NCBI GenBank assembly: GCA_018109965.1
Contig: JAGBFE010000282.1
Location: 1-7,701 of the forward strand
Direction: 5' to 3'
Origin: Oscillospiraceae bacterium
Lineage (GTDB): Bacteria > Bacillota_A > Clostridia > Oscillospirales > Ruminococcaceae
Length of the DNA: 7,701 nt
The first letter of the stretch is position 1. The number at the start of each line of letters is the position of its first letter. Positions 1-7,012 of this stretch are shown here, piece by piece. The position numbers and the translations under genes were made by a program. Below the pieces are notes generated by a model. It had not been told where the DNA came from. It did no database searches and worked only from the letters and a program-made list of their open reading frames with translations.

Positions 1-1
1 A

Positions 2-850
2 CATCTCAATGTATTCGAAAACATTGCTTTTCCGCTCAGAGAAAAGAAAGTTCCAAAAGCAGAAATTGAAGAAAAGGTTAAAGAAATGCTCAAGCTTGTT
101 ATGCTTACAGGCTTTGAAAAACGCAATGTGACAAGTCTTTCGGGTGGTCAGCAGCAGCGTGTTGCAATTGCCCGTGCGCTTATCAATCATCCAAAAGTTC
201 TTCTCCTTGATGAGCCGCTCAGTGCACTTGATCTTAAACTGCGCAAGGATATGCAGCAGGAGCTCAAAAAAATTCAGAAATCCACAGGTATCACTTTTGT
301 ATTTGTAACACACGACCAGGAAGAAGCCCTCAGTATGTCAGATACAATTGTTGTTATGAGCGAGGGCAAAATTCAGCAGATAGGTACACCTGTTGATATT
401 TACAACGAACCTGAAAACGCTTTTGTTGCTGACTTTATCGGTGAAAGTAACATCATTGACGGTGTAATGCTGGAAGACGGCAAGGCAAGATTTTCCGGTC
501 ATACATTTGACTGCCTTGACAGCGGTTTTGAAAAAAGAGAGCCTGTTGATATCGTAATCCGCCCTGAAGACGTTGATATCGTGCCTGTGGAAAAAGGTAT
601 GCTTGAGGGCGTTGTAACATCTGTTACATTTATGGGTGTTCATTACGAAATCATTGTTGACGTTAAAGGCTTCAAATGGATGATTCAGACAACTGATTTT
701 GTTGATGTTGATGAACACATCGGTATCTATCTTGAACCTGATACAATCCACGTTATGAAAAAATCCAAATACTCAGGTATGTTTGGTGACTATTCATCCT
801 TCTCTGACGAAATGGACGAGCTTTCCAATGCAGGAGGCGATGAAGAATAA
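2..850 (+). CDS. potA: Polyamine ABC transporter ATP-binding protein PotA, 5' end cut off by the window
   Basis: This is the ATPase subunit that powers spermidine/putrescine import from the cytoplasmic face. The reading frame is open from base 2, so 282 residues are visible. PotA proteins run about 350-380 residues, so roughly the first 70-90 are missing, including Walker A and the Q-loop glutamine. Numbering from base 2, the sequence begins with [12 protein letters not shown], which normally follows the Q-loop. It then shows the ABC signature LSGGQQQR (46-53), Walker B VLLLDE (66-71), the D-loop SALD and the H-loop histidine (104, in THDQEEA). A TOBE-type C-terminal domain follows from about residue 150, with an IRPEDV motif, and the protein ends in an acidic tail. 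The stop codon overlaps the potB start by one base (TAATG), indicating translational coupling. The polyamine assignment rests largely on the adjacent permeases and binding protein; the ATPase alone would fit the wider PotA/CysA/MalK group. Confidence 0.93.
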   Translation, partial: HLNVFENIAFPLREKKVPKAEIEEKVKEMLKLVMLTGFEKRNVTSLSGGQQQRVAIARALINHPKVLLLDEPLSALDLKLRKDMQQELKKIQKSTGITFVFVTHDQEEALSMSDTIVVMSEGKIQQIGTPVDIYNEPENAFVADFIGESNIIDGVMLEDGKARFSGHTFDCLDSGFEKREPVDIVIRPEDVDIVPVEKGMLEGVVTSVTFMGVHYEIIVDVKGFKWMIQTTDFVDVDEHIGIYLEPDTIHVMKKSKYSGMFGDYSSFSDEMDELSNAGGDEE

Positions 851-1731
851 TGAAAAAAAGCCTTACAAAAGGCAACAGCACCACAAGAATGCTGCTGACA
901 CCATATTCCATATGGGCAGTAATATTTATTCTTGTTCCGCTGTTGTTTATTGCGTACTACGCATTTACAGACAACAACTTTAATTTTACGCTTGATAACA
1001 TTGCAAGATTTTTCACCGCAACAAGCGAAATGACAGCGGACGACGGCACTGTGAGGGAAGTTAGAACATATCTTCTCATCTTTGGTCGTTCTCTCAAGCT
1101 GGCAATCATCTCGACTGTAATCTGTCTGATTATGGGTTATCCGCTTGCTTACATTATGGCAAGGGCAGAGGAAAGAAAACAGCGTATGATGATGACACTC
1201 ATCATGATTCCTATGTGGATGAACTTCCTTATCCGTACCTATGCATGGATGACAATCCTGCAGGATACAGGTATTTTAAACGGCATTCTTGATATGCTCG
1301 GACTGCCTGCAATCCACATTATCGGTACCGAAGCTGCTGTTATCATCGGTATGGTATACGACTATTTCCCATATATGGTGCTTCCAATCTATTCCATTAT
1401 GGCAAAAATGGATATCCGCCTTATTGAAGCGGCACACGACCTTGGCTGCAACAGCATTTCAACTTTGCGCCGTGTAATCTTTCCGCTAAGTCTCCCGGGT
1501 GTTATGAGCGGCATCACAATGGTTCTGATTCCGTCAATCAGTACCTTCTATATTTCACAGAAACTCGGTAACGGCAAATTCTTCCTTATCGGTGACGCTA
1601 TCGAAGGTCAGTATGTGGCAAACAACCTGCACTTTGCAGCAGCAATTGCATTTATCCTTATGATAATTCTGCTGGTATGTATGGGAATTGCAAACTACTT
1701 TACCTCAAAACGTGTATATGGAGGTAAATAG
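850..1731 (+). CDS. potB: Polyamine ABC transporter permease PotB
   Basis: This is one of the two membrane permeases of the spermidine/putrescine importer. The 293-residue protein has about six hydrophobic segments, near residues 17-40, 75-103, 113-137, 158-184, 208-235 and 260-284. It carries the cytoplasmic EAA loop that docks on the ATPase, EAAHDLGCNSISTLRRVIFP, starting at residue 193. The length is close to that of known PotB proteins. The ATG at 850 is the only sensible start, because an in-frame TGA lies just upstream at 841. It overlaps the potA stop and is served by AGGAGG at 832-837, a rather long 12-base spacing that fits coupled translation. The fused potCD gene follows two bases after the stop. 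Family membership is clear; substrate choice is inferred from the operon. Confidence 0.93.
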   Translation: MKKSLTKGNSTTRMLLTPYSIWAVIFILVPLLFIAYYAFTDNNFNFTLDNIARFFTATSEMTADDGTVREVRTYLLIFGRSLKLAIISTVICLIMGYPLAYIMARAEERKQRMMMTLIMIPMWMNFLIRTYAWMTILQDTGILNGILDMLGLPAIHIIGTEAAVIIGMVYDYFPYMVLPIYSIMAKMDIRLIEAAHDLGCNSISTLRRVIFPLSLPGVMSGITMVLIPSISTFYISQKLGNGKFFLIGDAIEGQYVANNLHFAAAIAFILMIILLVCMGIANYFTSKRVYGGK

Positions 1732-1733
1732 TT

Positions 1734-3695
1734 ATGAGAAAAAATGCATCTAAAATTTATACAGCAATTATCTTCATATTCCTGTTTGCACCTATAGCAA
1801 TTTTGCTTGTTTTTTCCTTCAATGACGGCAAAAGCCTTTCTGTTTTCAGCGGCTTTTCACTGAGATGGTACAAGGAACTGCTCAACGACCGCAATACACT
1901 TGAGGCACTCAAAAACTCACTTGTGCTTGCGTTTTCTGCAACAGCAATTTCTGCTGTTCTCGGTACAGCAGCATCTGTTGGCATCAACAAGCTGCGTTCC
2001 AAATGGTACAGAACAGCAATCGATACAGTTACAAACATTCCAATGACCAACCCTGATATCATCACAGGTATTTCATTGATGCTTATGTTTGTGTTTGTGG
2101 GCAGACTGTTCGGGGCTTCCACAAGCCTCAACTTTATGACAATGCTCATAGCCCACGTTACATTCTGTCTGCCGTATGTTATTCTGCAAGTACTGCCAAA
2201 ACTGCAGCAGATGGACAAATCTCTTCCGGAAGCAGCAATGGACCTTGGGTGTCCGCCTTTGCGTGCATTCTTCAAAGTTGAATTGCCGGAAATTATGCCT
2301 GGTATCATCACAGGTGCAATTATGGCATTTACAATGTCCCTTGACGACTTTGTAATCAGTTATTTTACAGCAGGCAACGGCTTCCAGACATTGCCAATCC
2401 GCATTTACGGTATGACCAAAAAGACAGTTACACCAAAGATGTATGCTCTGGCAACAATTATCTTTTTTGTAACCCTCAGTCTTTTACTTATCAACAATAT
2501 TGTTGATAACGAAGACAGCCGCAAACTTGCGGAAGCCAAAAAGGCGGCAAAAGGCGAAAAACCTGATGGTGACTACAACCCTAACAAACGCAACGCGGCA
2601 CTTGCACTTGCAGCAGTTATTGTTGTTGTGCTCAGTGTTGGTGCCTTCAAAGGCTCAGCAGGAGCATTGGAACTCAATGTTTACAACTGGGGCGAATATA
2701 TCTCCGATGGCAGCGAAGGCAGTTTTGATACCATAAAAGAATTTGAAAACTGGTACGAAGAAACCTACGGCCAAAAGGTTGTGGTTAACTACGATACTTT
2801 TGCATCCAATGAGGATATGTACAACAAGATTTCGGGCGGCGCAGTGAGCTATGATATTATCATTCCGTCCGACTATATGATTGCTCGTATGGCAAACGAA
2901 GGTCTGCTGCAGCCGCTGGATTTTGAAAATATCCCTAACTACAGCAATATTGACGATACTTTCCACGGTCTGTACTATGACCCGGACAATCAGTATACAG
3001 TGCCTTACACATACGGCATTGTGGGTATCATCTACGATGCAAATGTGGTTGACGAAGCCGACACAGGCAGATGGGACTTGCTGTGGAACGAAAAATATTC
3101 CAACAAAATTGTTCAGTTCAACAACTCCCGTGATGCATTCGGCACAGCAATGTACAAGCTTGGCATTGATGTAAACACAAAAGATGCTGCATTGTGGGAT
3201 AAAGCACACGCAGAACTTATGAAACAGCGTCCGTTGGTTTACAGCTTTGTAATGGACGAAATTTTCAACATTATGCAGTCGGGCGAAGCTTCAATCGGTG
3301 CATACTATGCAGGTGACTATTTCACAATGATGGAAGACCAGGCTGACAATGTTGACCTGCAGTTCTACTATCCTGAACACACAAATATGTTTATCGATGC
3401 AATGTGCATTCCAACCTGTGCACAGAACAAGGAACTTGCTGAAATATTTATCAACTATATGCTCAGCGAAGATGCTGCAATTGCAAATGCAGAGTACACA
3501 TATTACGCTTCACCTAACAAACTGGTATATGAAAACGAAACATATATCGAAGATATGGGCGAAGATGTTGTGGAAATTCTTTATCCGGAAATCGGTGACT
3601 TTGCATCAGAATATAACCAGTACGCATACCGCACCCTTGACAGGGAAATGCTGGACTATATGAACAATCTGTGGGAAACAGTAAAAATCAACTAA
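1734..3695 (+). CDS. potCD: Fused polyamine permease and substrate-binding protein (PotC-PotD)
   Basis: One continuous 653-residue frame joins two normally separate subunits. Residues 1-256 are a PotC-type permease with six hydrophobic segments (about 8-29, 60-84, 108-127, 133-157, 190-212, 236-256) and the EAA loop EAAMDLG at 166-172. Residues 257-286 form a charged linker, presumably cytoplasmic. A seventh hydrophobic segment follows (about 287-305) and would cross outward. Residues 312-653 are a PotD/PotF-like periplasmic-binding-protein fold, opening with LNVYNWGEY. Likely ligand-pocket residues by comparison with PotD/PotF are W319, Y322, D467 (E. coli PotD E171 position), Y525 and D528 in YYAGD, and D555 in FIDAM. 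There is no lipobox cysteine before the binding domain, so tethering is by helix, not lipid. The start ATG has GGAGGT at 1720-1725, eight bases upstream. Binding-protein fusions to permeases are known in other ABC families. Confidence in both domains is high; exact polyamine preference is open. Confidence 0.94.
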   Translation: MRKNASKIYTAIIFIFLFAPIAILLVFSFNDGKSLSVFSGFSLRWYKELLNDRNTLEALKNSLVLAFSATAISAVLGTAASVGINKLRSKWYRTAIDTVTNIPMTNPDIITGISLMLMFVFVGRLFGASTSLNFMTMLIAHVTFCLPYVILQVLPKLQQMDKSLPEAAMDLGCPPLRAFFKVELPEIMPGIITGAIMAFTMSLDDFVISYFTAGNGFQTLPIRIYGMTKKTVTPKMYALATIIFFVTLSLLLINNIVDNEDSRKLAEAKKAAKGEKPDGDYNPNKRNAALALAAVIVVVLSVGAFKGSAGALELNVYNWGEYISDGSEGSFDTIKEFENWYEETYGQKVVVNYDTFASNEDMYNKISGGAVSYDIIIPSDYMIARMANEGLLQPLDFENIPNYSNIDDTFHGLYYDPDNQYTVPYTYGIVGIIYDANVVDEADTGRWDLLWNEKYSNKIVQFNNSRDAFGTAMYKLGIDVNTKDAALWDKAHAELMKQRPLVYSFVMDEIFNIMQSGEASIGAYYAGDYFTMMEDQADNVDLQFYYPEHTNMFIDAMCIPTCAQNKELAEIFINYMLSEDAAIANAEYTYYASPNKLVYENETYIEDMGEDVVEILYPEIGDFASEYNQYAYRTLDREMLDYMNNLWETVKIN

Positions 3696-3702
3696 TAAAG
3701 CA

Positions 3703-3733
3703 AAAAAAGAGCAGGAATTTCTTGCTCTTTTTT
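3703..3733 (+). terminator. Rho-independent terminator after potCD
   Basis: An A-rich left arm at 3703-3713 (ending GAGCA) pairs with TGCTC followed by six T at 3723-3733. An inner G-T and G-C pair extend the stem to about 13 pairs around an AATTT loop. It starts seven bases after the potCD stop, and its T-run forms the 3' arm. The A-run on the left makes it potentially active in both directions. It ends the polyamine operon and separates it from hemW. Confidence 0.88.
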
Positions 3734-3795
3734 ATTGCGTGTAATATCATTGTAATAATGTAATAATAAGTATTAAACATATAAAGGAAAAATAA

Positions 3796-4869
3796 ATGAC
3801 ATCGGGTTTGTACATCCACATTCCGTTTTGTGTAAAAAAATGCAACTACTGCGATTTTTACTCGATAGGCGGCAAAAATACAGCAGCTGACGAGTATATC
3901 ACTGCTGTAAAAAAAGAAATAAAAAAATATGATAATGTGCAGTGGAAAACTGTTTATTTCGGTGGCGGCACACCAAGCCTGCTAACTCCACAACAGGTGG
4001 CAGATATTCTCTCAGGACTGAACATTGTTCCAAATGCCGAAATCACCCTTGAAGCCAATCCCGAAACCGTTACTTTGGAAAAACTGCAAGGTTACCGCAA
4101 GGCAGGCGTAAACCGCATTTCCTTTGGTGTGCAGACGGCAAAGCAGCAAAGCCTTGAAACACTGGGGCGCATACACTCCAATCAAAAGGTGACCGAAGCT
4201 TTTGAAAATGCAAAAAAAGCAGGCTTTGAAAACATCAGCGGTGATGTAATGCTTGGCCTGCCTGATTACAGCAACAAAGAGCTTGATGATACAGTGCAGC
4301 TGCTGTCTGACCTTGGCGCAACCCATATTTCTGCATATATGCTCAAGATAGAACAGGGCACCCCATTTGCAAAAAACATTCCGAAAAATCTGCCCGATGA
4401 AGATGCAATGAGCGATTTTTATCTCTACGCCTGCGAAAAGATTGAAAGTATGGGATACAGACAGTACGAAATTTCCAACTTTGCAAAGGACGGCTGTCAG
4501 TCACAGCACAACAATATCTATTGGAAACTGGAAAATTATGTCGGCATAGGCCCGTCAGCTCACAGCTGCTTTAATGGCAAGCGTTTTTATTATCCGAGAG
4601 ATATAAAGCAGTTTATCGAAAATCCGCAGACAATACCTGACGGAGAAGTTGACATTGATGAATATATTATGTTGTCTCTGCGCCTCAAAAGCGGCTTAAA
4701 CCTTGCAGAATTAAAGGAAAAATGGAACAAGGAACTTACACCCTTGCAACTTAAAAAGCTGGAAATGCTCGAAAAACAAGGGCTAATAACCTTTGAAAAC
4801 AACACGGTTTCACTTACACCAAAAGGCTTTCTTGTGGAAAATGCAATCGCCTGCGAAATTATGATGTGA
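3796..4869 (+). CDS. hemW: Radical SAM heme chaperone HemW (formerly HemN-like)
   Basis: This 357-residue radical SAM protein binds a [4Fe-4S] cluster through C12, C16 and C19 (CxxxCxxC near the N terminus). It has the GGGTP SAM-binding motif at 56-60 and a HemN_C-type winged domain from about 285 to 350. Two traits point to HemW and not the oxygen-independent coproporphyrinogen oxidase HemN: the CxC fourth cysteine is replaced by F21, and an HNxxYW motif is present (HNNIYW, 238-243). HemW inserts heme into respiratory or other hemoproteins in bacteria studied so far; whether this organism makes or scavenges heme cannot be seen here. AAAGGA at 3783-3788 lies seven bases before the ATG. A promoter probably sits in the AT-rich 3735-3780 stretch, but no pair of boxes is convincing. 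The GNAT gene follows 11 bases after the stop, so the two are probably cotranscribed. Confidence 0.95.
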   Translation: MTSGLYIHIPFCVKKCNYCDFYSIGGKNTAADEYITAVKKEIKKYDNVQWKTVYFGGGTPSLLTPQQVADILSGLNIVPNAEITLEANPETVTLEKLQGYRKAGVNRISFGVQTAKQQSLETLGRIHSNQKVTEAFENAKKAGFENISGDVMLGLPDYSNKELDDTVQLLSDLGATHISAYMLKIEQGTPFAKNIPKNLPDEDAMSDFYLYACEKIESMGYRQYEISNFAKDGCQSQHNNIYWKLENYVGIGPSAHSCFNGKRFYYPRDIKQFIENPQTIPDGEVDIDEYIMLSLRLKSGLNLAELKEKWNKELTPLQLKKLEMLEKQGLITFENNTVSLTPKGFLVENAIACEIMM

Positions 4870-4880
4870 CAGGAGAAATA

Positions 4881-5348
4881 ATGATAAAATTTATAACAGA
4901 CAATGGACTGAAAGCTGAAATAGCAGCAGAAATTCTTTATAACCTTACAGAATGGTTCGGCTTGCCGGACAGCACAAAGGAATACATTGTAAACAGCGGG
5001 GAAATGCCGTTTTGGGCATATTATGTTGAAGATAAAGCTGTAGGTTTTATTGCTTTAAAGCAGACATCGCCGTCAACTGCCGAAATTTATGTTATGGGTA
5101 TTCTCAAAGAATATCACAGACAGGGAATAGGGAAGGTTTTGTACAGTGCTTTTGAAACATATGCACAGGCCTGCGGCTATGACTTTGCACAGGTTAAAAC
5201 TGTTCAAAAAGGCAGGTATGAAAGCTATGATATAACCAACAGGTTTTATGAAAAACTGGGTTTTAAAGAACTTGAATGTTTTCCAACTCTTTGGGATGAG
5301 TGGAACCCATGCCAGTTATATGTAAAATATATCGGTAAAGGTATATAA
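4881..5348 (+). CDS. GNAT family N-acetyltransferase
   Basis: This 155-residue protein has the single-domain GNAT fold, which transfers an acetyl group from acetyl-CoA to an amine. The acetyl-CoA pyrophosphate-binding motif A is clear: a beta strand EIYVMGI (68-74) followed by YHRQGIGK (78-85). Downstream is the typical FYEKLGF strand-helix motif of the family. The substrate cannot be told from sequence; small molecules, peptides and ribosomal proteins are all possible. The frame can be extended to a GTG at 4866 overlapping the hemW stop. However, AGGAG at 4871-4875 lies five bases before the ATG at 4881, and the extra residues would be encoded by the ribosome binding site itself, so 4881 is preferred. 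The gene is probably in one transcript with hemW, but no functional link to heme is implied. Confidence 0.9.
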   Translation: MIKFITDNGLKAEIAAEILYNLTEWFGLPDSTKEYIVNSGEMPFWAYYVEDKAVGFIALKQTSPSTAEIYVMGILKEYHRQGIGKVLYSAFETYAQACGYDFAQVKTVQKGRYESYDITNRFYEKLGFKELECFPTLWDEWNPCQLYVKYIGKGI

Positions 5349-5357
5349 TTTTGCACT

Positions 5358-5372
5358 GCAACCAAAGGTTGC
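5358..5372. promoter_or_regulatory. Perfect inverted repeat GCAACC-AAA-GGTTGC, possible sixth copy of the S24-repressor operator
   Basis: The 15-base site GCAACCAAAGGTTGC has the same CAAC-N5-GTTG architecture, and most of the same core, as the five operators at 6986-7140. It sits between a possible -35 TTGCAC (5351-5356) and a weak -10 GATAGT (5375-5380, 18-base spacer). This resembles the promoter of the small membrane protein gene, where an operator fills the spacer. As RNA it would instead fold into a tight hairpin with a three-base loop. There is no T-run, so it is not a terminator. The operator reading is inference from similarity. Confidence 0.45.
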
Positions 5373-5396
5373 CCGATAGTTGCTGGCAGCAACCGG
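5373..5396 (+). repeat. Second imperfect hairpin in the gap upstream of the membrane-anchored XRE gene
   Basis: GTTGCT at 5379-5384 pairs with AGCAAC at 5388-5393 around the loop GGC. CCG at 5373-5375 pairs with CGG at 5394-5396 across a three-base bulge (ATA). It directly follows the 5358-5372 inverted repeat. GGTTGC at 5367-5372 could also pair with GCAACC at 5389-5394, so the two halves can form mutually exclusive structures. No T-run follows. No known riboswitch class was recognised. Confidence 0.5.
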
Positions 5397-5438
5397 ACAA
5401 ATAATGTAAAATATTTAAAAAACACGGAGGGAAAATAT

Positions 5439-5798
5439 ATGGCAATGGCAAGTTTGTTTGGTGGGGCAACAATACTTTTTATCTTATTGTTTTATGGACT
5501 GATGTTTGGTCTGACAGTATACATATTGATGCTGATTATCCGAGCACTCAAAAAATACATTAACTCAAACAATACAAAGGAGAATATAATAATTCAGCAG
5601 TCATTGGGTGAAAGTATCAAAAATCATCGTATGAGATGCAATATGACACAGGAGTTTGTGGCAGAAAAGCTGGGTGTAAGCCGTCAGGCAGTGTCCAAAT
5701 GGGAGAGCGGAAAATCTGACCCAAGCACAGCAAATCTTATTGCTCTTGCAAAACTGTATGGTATCTCGATAGAAGAACTGCTTAAAAATATTCAATAA
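5439..5798 (+). CDS. Small XRE-family helix-turn-helix protein with an N-terminal membrane anchor
   Basis: This 119-residue protein has two parts. Residues 1-35 contain one long hydrophobic stretch (about 11-34) followed by basic RALKKY, which by the positive-inside rule places the rest in the cytoplasm. Residues 57-117 are an XRE/Cro-CI HTH domain: a GESIKNHRMRCNMTQEFVAEKLGVS-type first half, RQAVSKWESGKSDPS across the recognition helix, and LAKLYGISIEEL at the end. It is therefore likely a membrane-bound DNA-binding regulator; its target and signal are unknown. GGAGGG at 5426-5431, seven bases before the ATG, is a strong ribosome binding site and fixes the start. A 90-base gap with inverted repeats lies upstream, and a shared terminator follows immediately downstream. 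In most XRE proteins with membrane segments that I know, the HTH comes first, so the order here is unusual. Confidence 0.88.
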   Translation: MAMASLFGGATILFILLFYGLMFGLTVYILMLIIRALKKYINSNNTKENIIIQQSLGESIKNHRMRCNMTQEFVAEKLGVSRQAVSKWESGKSDPSTANLIALAKLYGISIEELLKNIQ

Positions 5799-5802
5799 AA
5801 AA

Positions 5803-5835
5803 TTAACCCGTCAGAAAATAACTCTGACGGGTTAA
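5803..5835. terminator. Bidirectional terminator between convergent genes
   Basis: TTAACCCGTCAGA (5803-5815) pairs perfectly with TCTGACGGGTTAA (5823-5835), a 13-pair stem with a seven-base loop. On the - strand the stem is followed by a run of six T (complement of 5797-5802), a strong terminator for the Nudix gene. On the + strand the following CTGTTTATATATTT is moderately T-rich and would serve the XRE gene. It begins four bases after the XRE stop and ends four bases short of the Nudix stop. Confidence 0.93.
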
Positions 5836-5839
5836 CTGT

Positions 5840-6265
5840 TTATATATTTAAAACTTCTCTGATTTTTGCAGTCAGTTTTGGCTGTATAGCGTAATAAGTC
5901 CATGTATCAGGTTCCTGCGGCAGTTCATCAAAAAATTCAATATTCTCAATTTCAAGCTGCGGTAATGGTTCAAACTCAAATATTTCAGCAAAATACAGCA
6001 TACCAAAGGTCTCTGTCTTTTCATCAACTACAGAATAAACACAAACAGGGAATAGATTATATTTTATTGCTCCTGTTTCTTCCCACAGTTCACGCTTGGC
6101 ACAGTCCAATATAGTTTCATCTGGTTCTCTGTGTCCGCCAGGCCATTCGTATGTATTGCGGTTTTTATGTCTGCATAAAACCCATCTGCCGTTATGGCGC
6201 GAAACCATAACGGCAAATTTCAGCAGACTGTCTTCCACCTTGTCGTAAAAATTTATGGTTACCAT
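5840..6265 (-). CDS. Nudix hydrolase
   Basis: This 141-residue single-domain Nudix protein hydrolyses a nucleoside-diphosphate-linked substrate using Mg2+ or Mn2+. The Nudix box is complete: G44-x5-E50-x7-R58-E59-L60-x-E62-E63-x-G65-A66, matching GX5EX7REUXEEXGU with the metal-binding glutamates intact. Preceding residues include FAVMVSRHNGRWVLCRHK, as in MutT/ADP-ribose-type members. The substrate (8-oxo-dGTP, other NTPs, ADP-ribose) cannot be decided from sequence. The frame extends to a TTG at 6277, but GAGG at 6275-6272 lies six bases before the ATG at 6265, so that ATG is preferred. It lies 90 bases downstream of the S24 repressor on the same strand, with a palindrome in between. It could have its own promoter there: TTGTGA at 6355-6350 and AATAAT at 6332-6327 with a 17-base spacer, seen but weak. 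Confidence 0.93.
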   Translation of the reverse strand: MVTINFYDKVEDSLLKFAVMVSRHNGRWVLCRHKNRNTYEWPGGHREPDETILDCAKRELWEETGAIKYNLFPVCVYSVVDEKTETFGMLYFAEIFEFEPLPQLEIENIEFFDELPQEPDTWTYYAIQPKLTAKIREVLNI

Positions 6266-6299
6266 AACATACCTCAAAATATTGTCAGTTATGATATCA

Positions 6300-6325
6300 A
6301 TGGACTATCTGTACGGATAGTCCAT
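6300..6325. repeat. 26-bp near-perfect palindrome between the S24 repressor and Nudix genes
   Basis: ATGGACTATC (6300-6309) is the exact reverse complement of GATAGTCCAT (6316-6325). The centre, TGTACG, breaks the symmetry at one pair only. As RNA from the - strand it would form a stable hairpin 30 bases after the repressor stop, so it may end or attenuate that transcript. It has only a weak T-rich tail (TTGATATCAT), so termination is not certain. A DNA dyad for a regulator of the Nudix gene is an alternative. Confidence 0.7.
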
Positions 6326-6355
6326 CATTATTGTTATTAAAATATAAAATCACAA

Positions 6356-6979
6356 TTACCACTTGGTTTTTGTTTCAACAACTTTACCTGCAATGTAAAC
6401 ATTGTTCAGGTCCTCGCCGCTGATGATTTTTGGTTCATAATCAGGGTTGAAAGGTGAAAGAATTATAGTGTTGCCGCGGCGGCTGAACTTTTTCAGTGTG
6501 CCTTCGTTATCTCCGTAAACAATAACACCAAGGTCACCGTCGTTGAGCGTAGGCTGTTTGTGCACAAGGGCAAGGTCGCCGTCTTTGATGCGGGGTTCCA
6601 TGCTGTCACCGCGCACGATGAGATAAAAATATTCATCTGGGTTTCTCACGTTGGCGTATTCATAACCATAATCGTCATTGTATGCCAAAGCATTGTAACC
6701 TGCACGAACAGTACCGATAACGGGGATGCCAAAGCCCTCATCTTCGTATTCCACTTCAAAAGGAAATACATCAGCAATGGAAGGCACTTCTCTGCCTAAA
6801 AGAAAGTCAACGCTTGTCTGGAAAATTTCAGCAAGCTTTGAAAGCGTATCGGTATCAGGCGTGCTTTTGCCTGTTTCCCATTTGCCGATTGCCTGCTGGG
6901 TAACCTTTAACTGCTTTGCAAGCTCTGCCTGACTCATTTTATTGTCTTTTCTTAATTTCTTAATCTGCTGGCCGAACAT
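6356..6979 (-). CDS. XRE-HTH / peptidase S24 self-cleaving repressor (LexA/HdiR/CI-like)
   Basis: This 207-residue repressor has an N-terminal XRE HTH (about 3-62, with MSQAELAKQLKVTQQAIGKW at the core) and a C-terminal S24 autoprotease. The cleavage site is A93-G94 in GTVRAG. The catalytic dyad is S126 in RGDSMEP and K163 in GTLKKF, matching S119 and K156 of E. coli LexA. All parts needed for self-cleavage, probably stimulated by RecA filaments or other stress, are present. It differs from true LexA, which has a winged helix and not an XRE domain; HdiR of Lactococcus is a closer design. The frame could extend to 7048, but AGGTGG at 6992-6987 is seven bases before the ATG at 6979, and the extension would run through the promoter. 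An operator copy overlaps this ribosome binding site and another abuts the -35, so it likely represses itself. It also probably represses the divergent small membrane protein. Confidence 0.94.
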   Translation of the reverse strand: MFGQQIKKLRKDNKMSQAELAKQLKVTQQAIGKWETGKSTPDTDTLSKLAEIFQTSVDFLLGREVPSIADVFPFEVEYEDEGFGIPVIGTVRAGYNALAYNDDYGYEYANVRNPDEYFYLIVRGDSMEPRIKDGDLALVHKQPTLNDGDLGVIVYGDNEGTLKKFSRRGNTIILSPFNPDYEPKIISGEDLNNVYIAGKVVETKTKW

Positions 6980-6985
6980 ACATTC

Positions 6986-7000
6986 ACCACCTATAGTTGT
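6986..7000. promoter_or_regulatory. Operator copy 1, overlapping the repressor ribosome binding site
   Basis: ACCACCTATAGTTGT matches the ACAAC-N5-GTTGT consensus with one mismatch. Its left end, read on the - strand, is GGTGGT, part of the repressor's Shine-Dalgarno. It lies downstream of the predicted repressor transcription start (near 7006), so bound repressor would block early elongation or promoter escape. Confidence 0.72.
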
Positions 7001-7012
7001 TATTTTACATAC

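Noticed and set aside
338..751. 137-codon open frame on the - strand
   Set aside because: It lies entirely inside potA, gives no recognisable domain, and its composition is that of an antisense shadow of a conserved ABC ATPase.
1757..2311. 184-codon open frame on the - strand
   Set aside because: It is antisense to the PotC half of the fusion, with no ribosome binding site or recognisable family.
2655..3209. 184-codon open frame on the - strand
   Set aside because: It is antisense to the PotD half of the fusion; a Cys/Val/His-rich translation is typical of a shadow frame.
4866..4880. GTG start for the GNAT gene overlapping the hemW stop
   Set aside because: The added codons would be the Shine-Dalgarno region itself; the ATG at 4881 has AGGAG five bases upstream.
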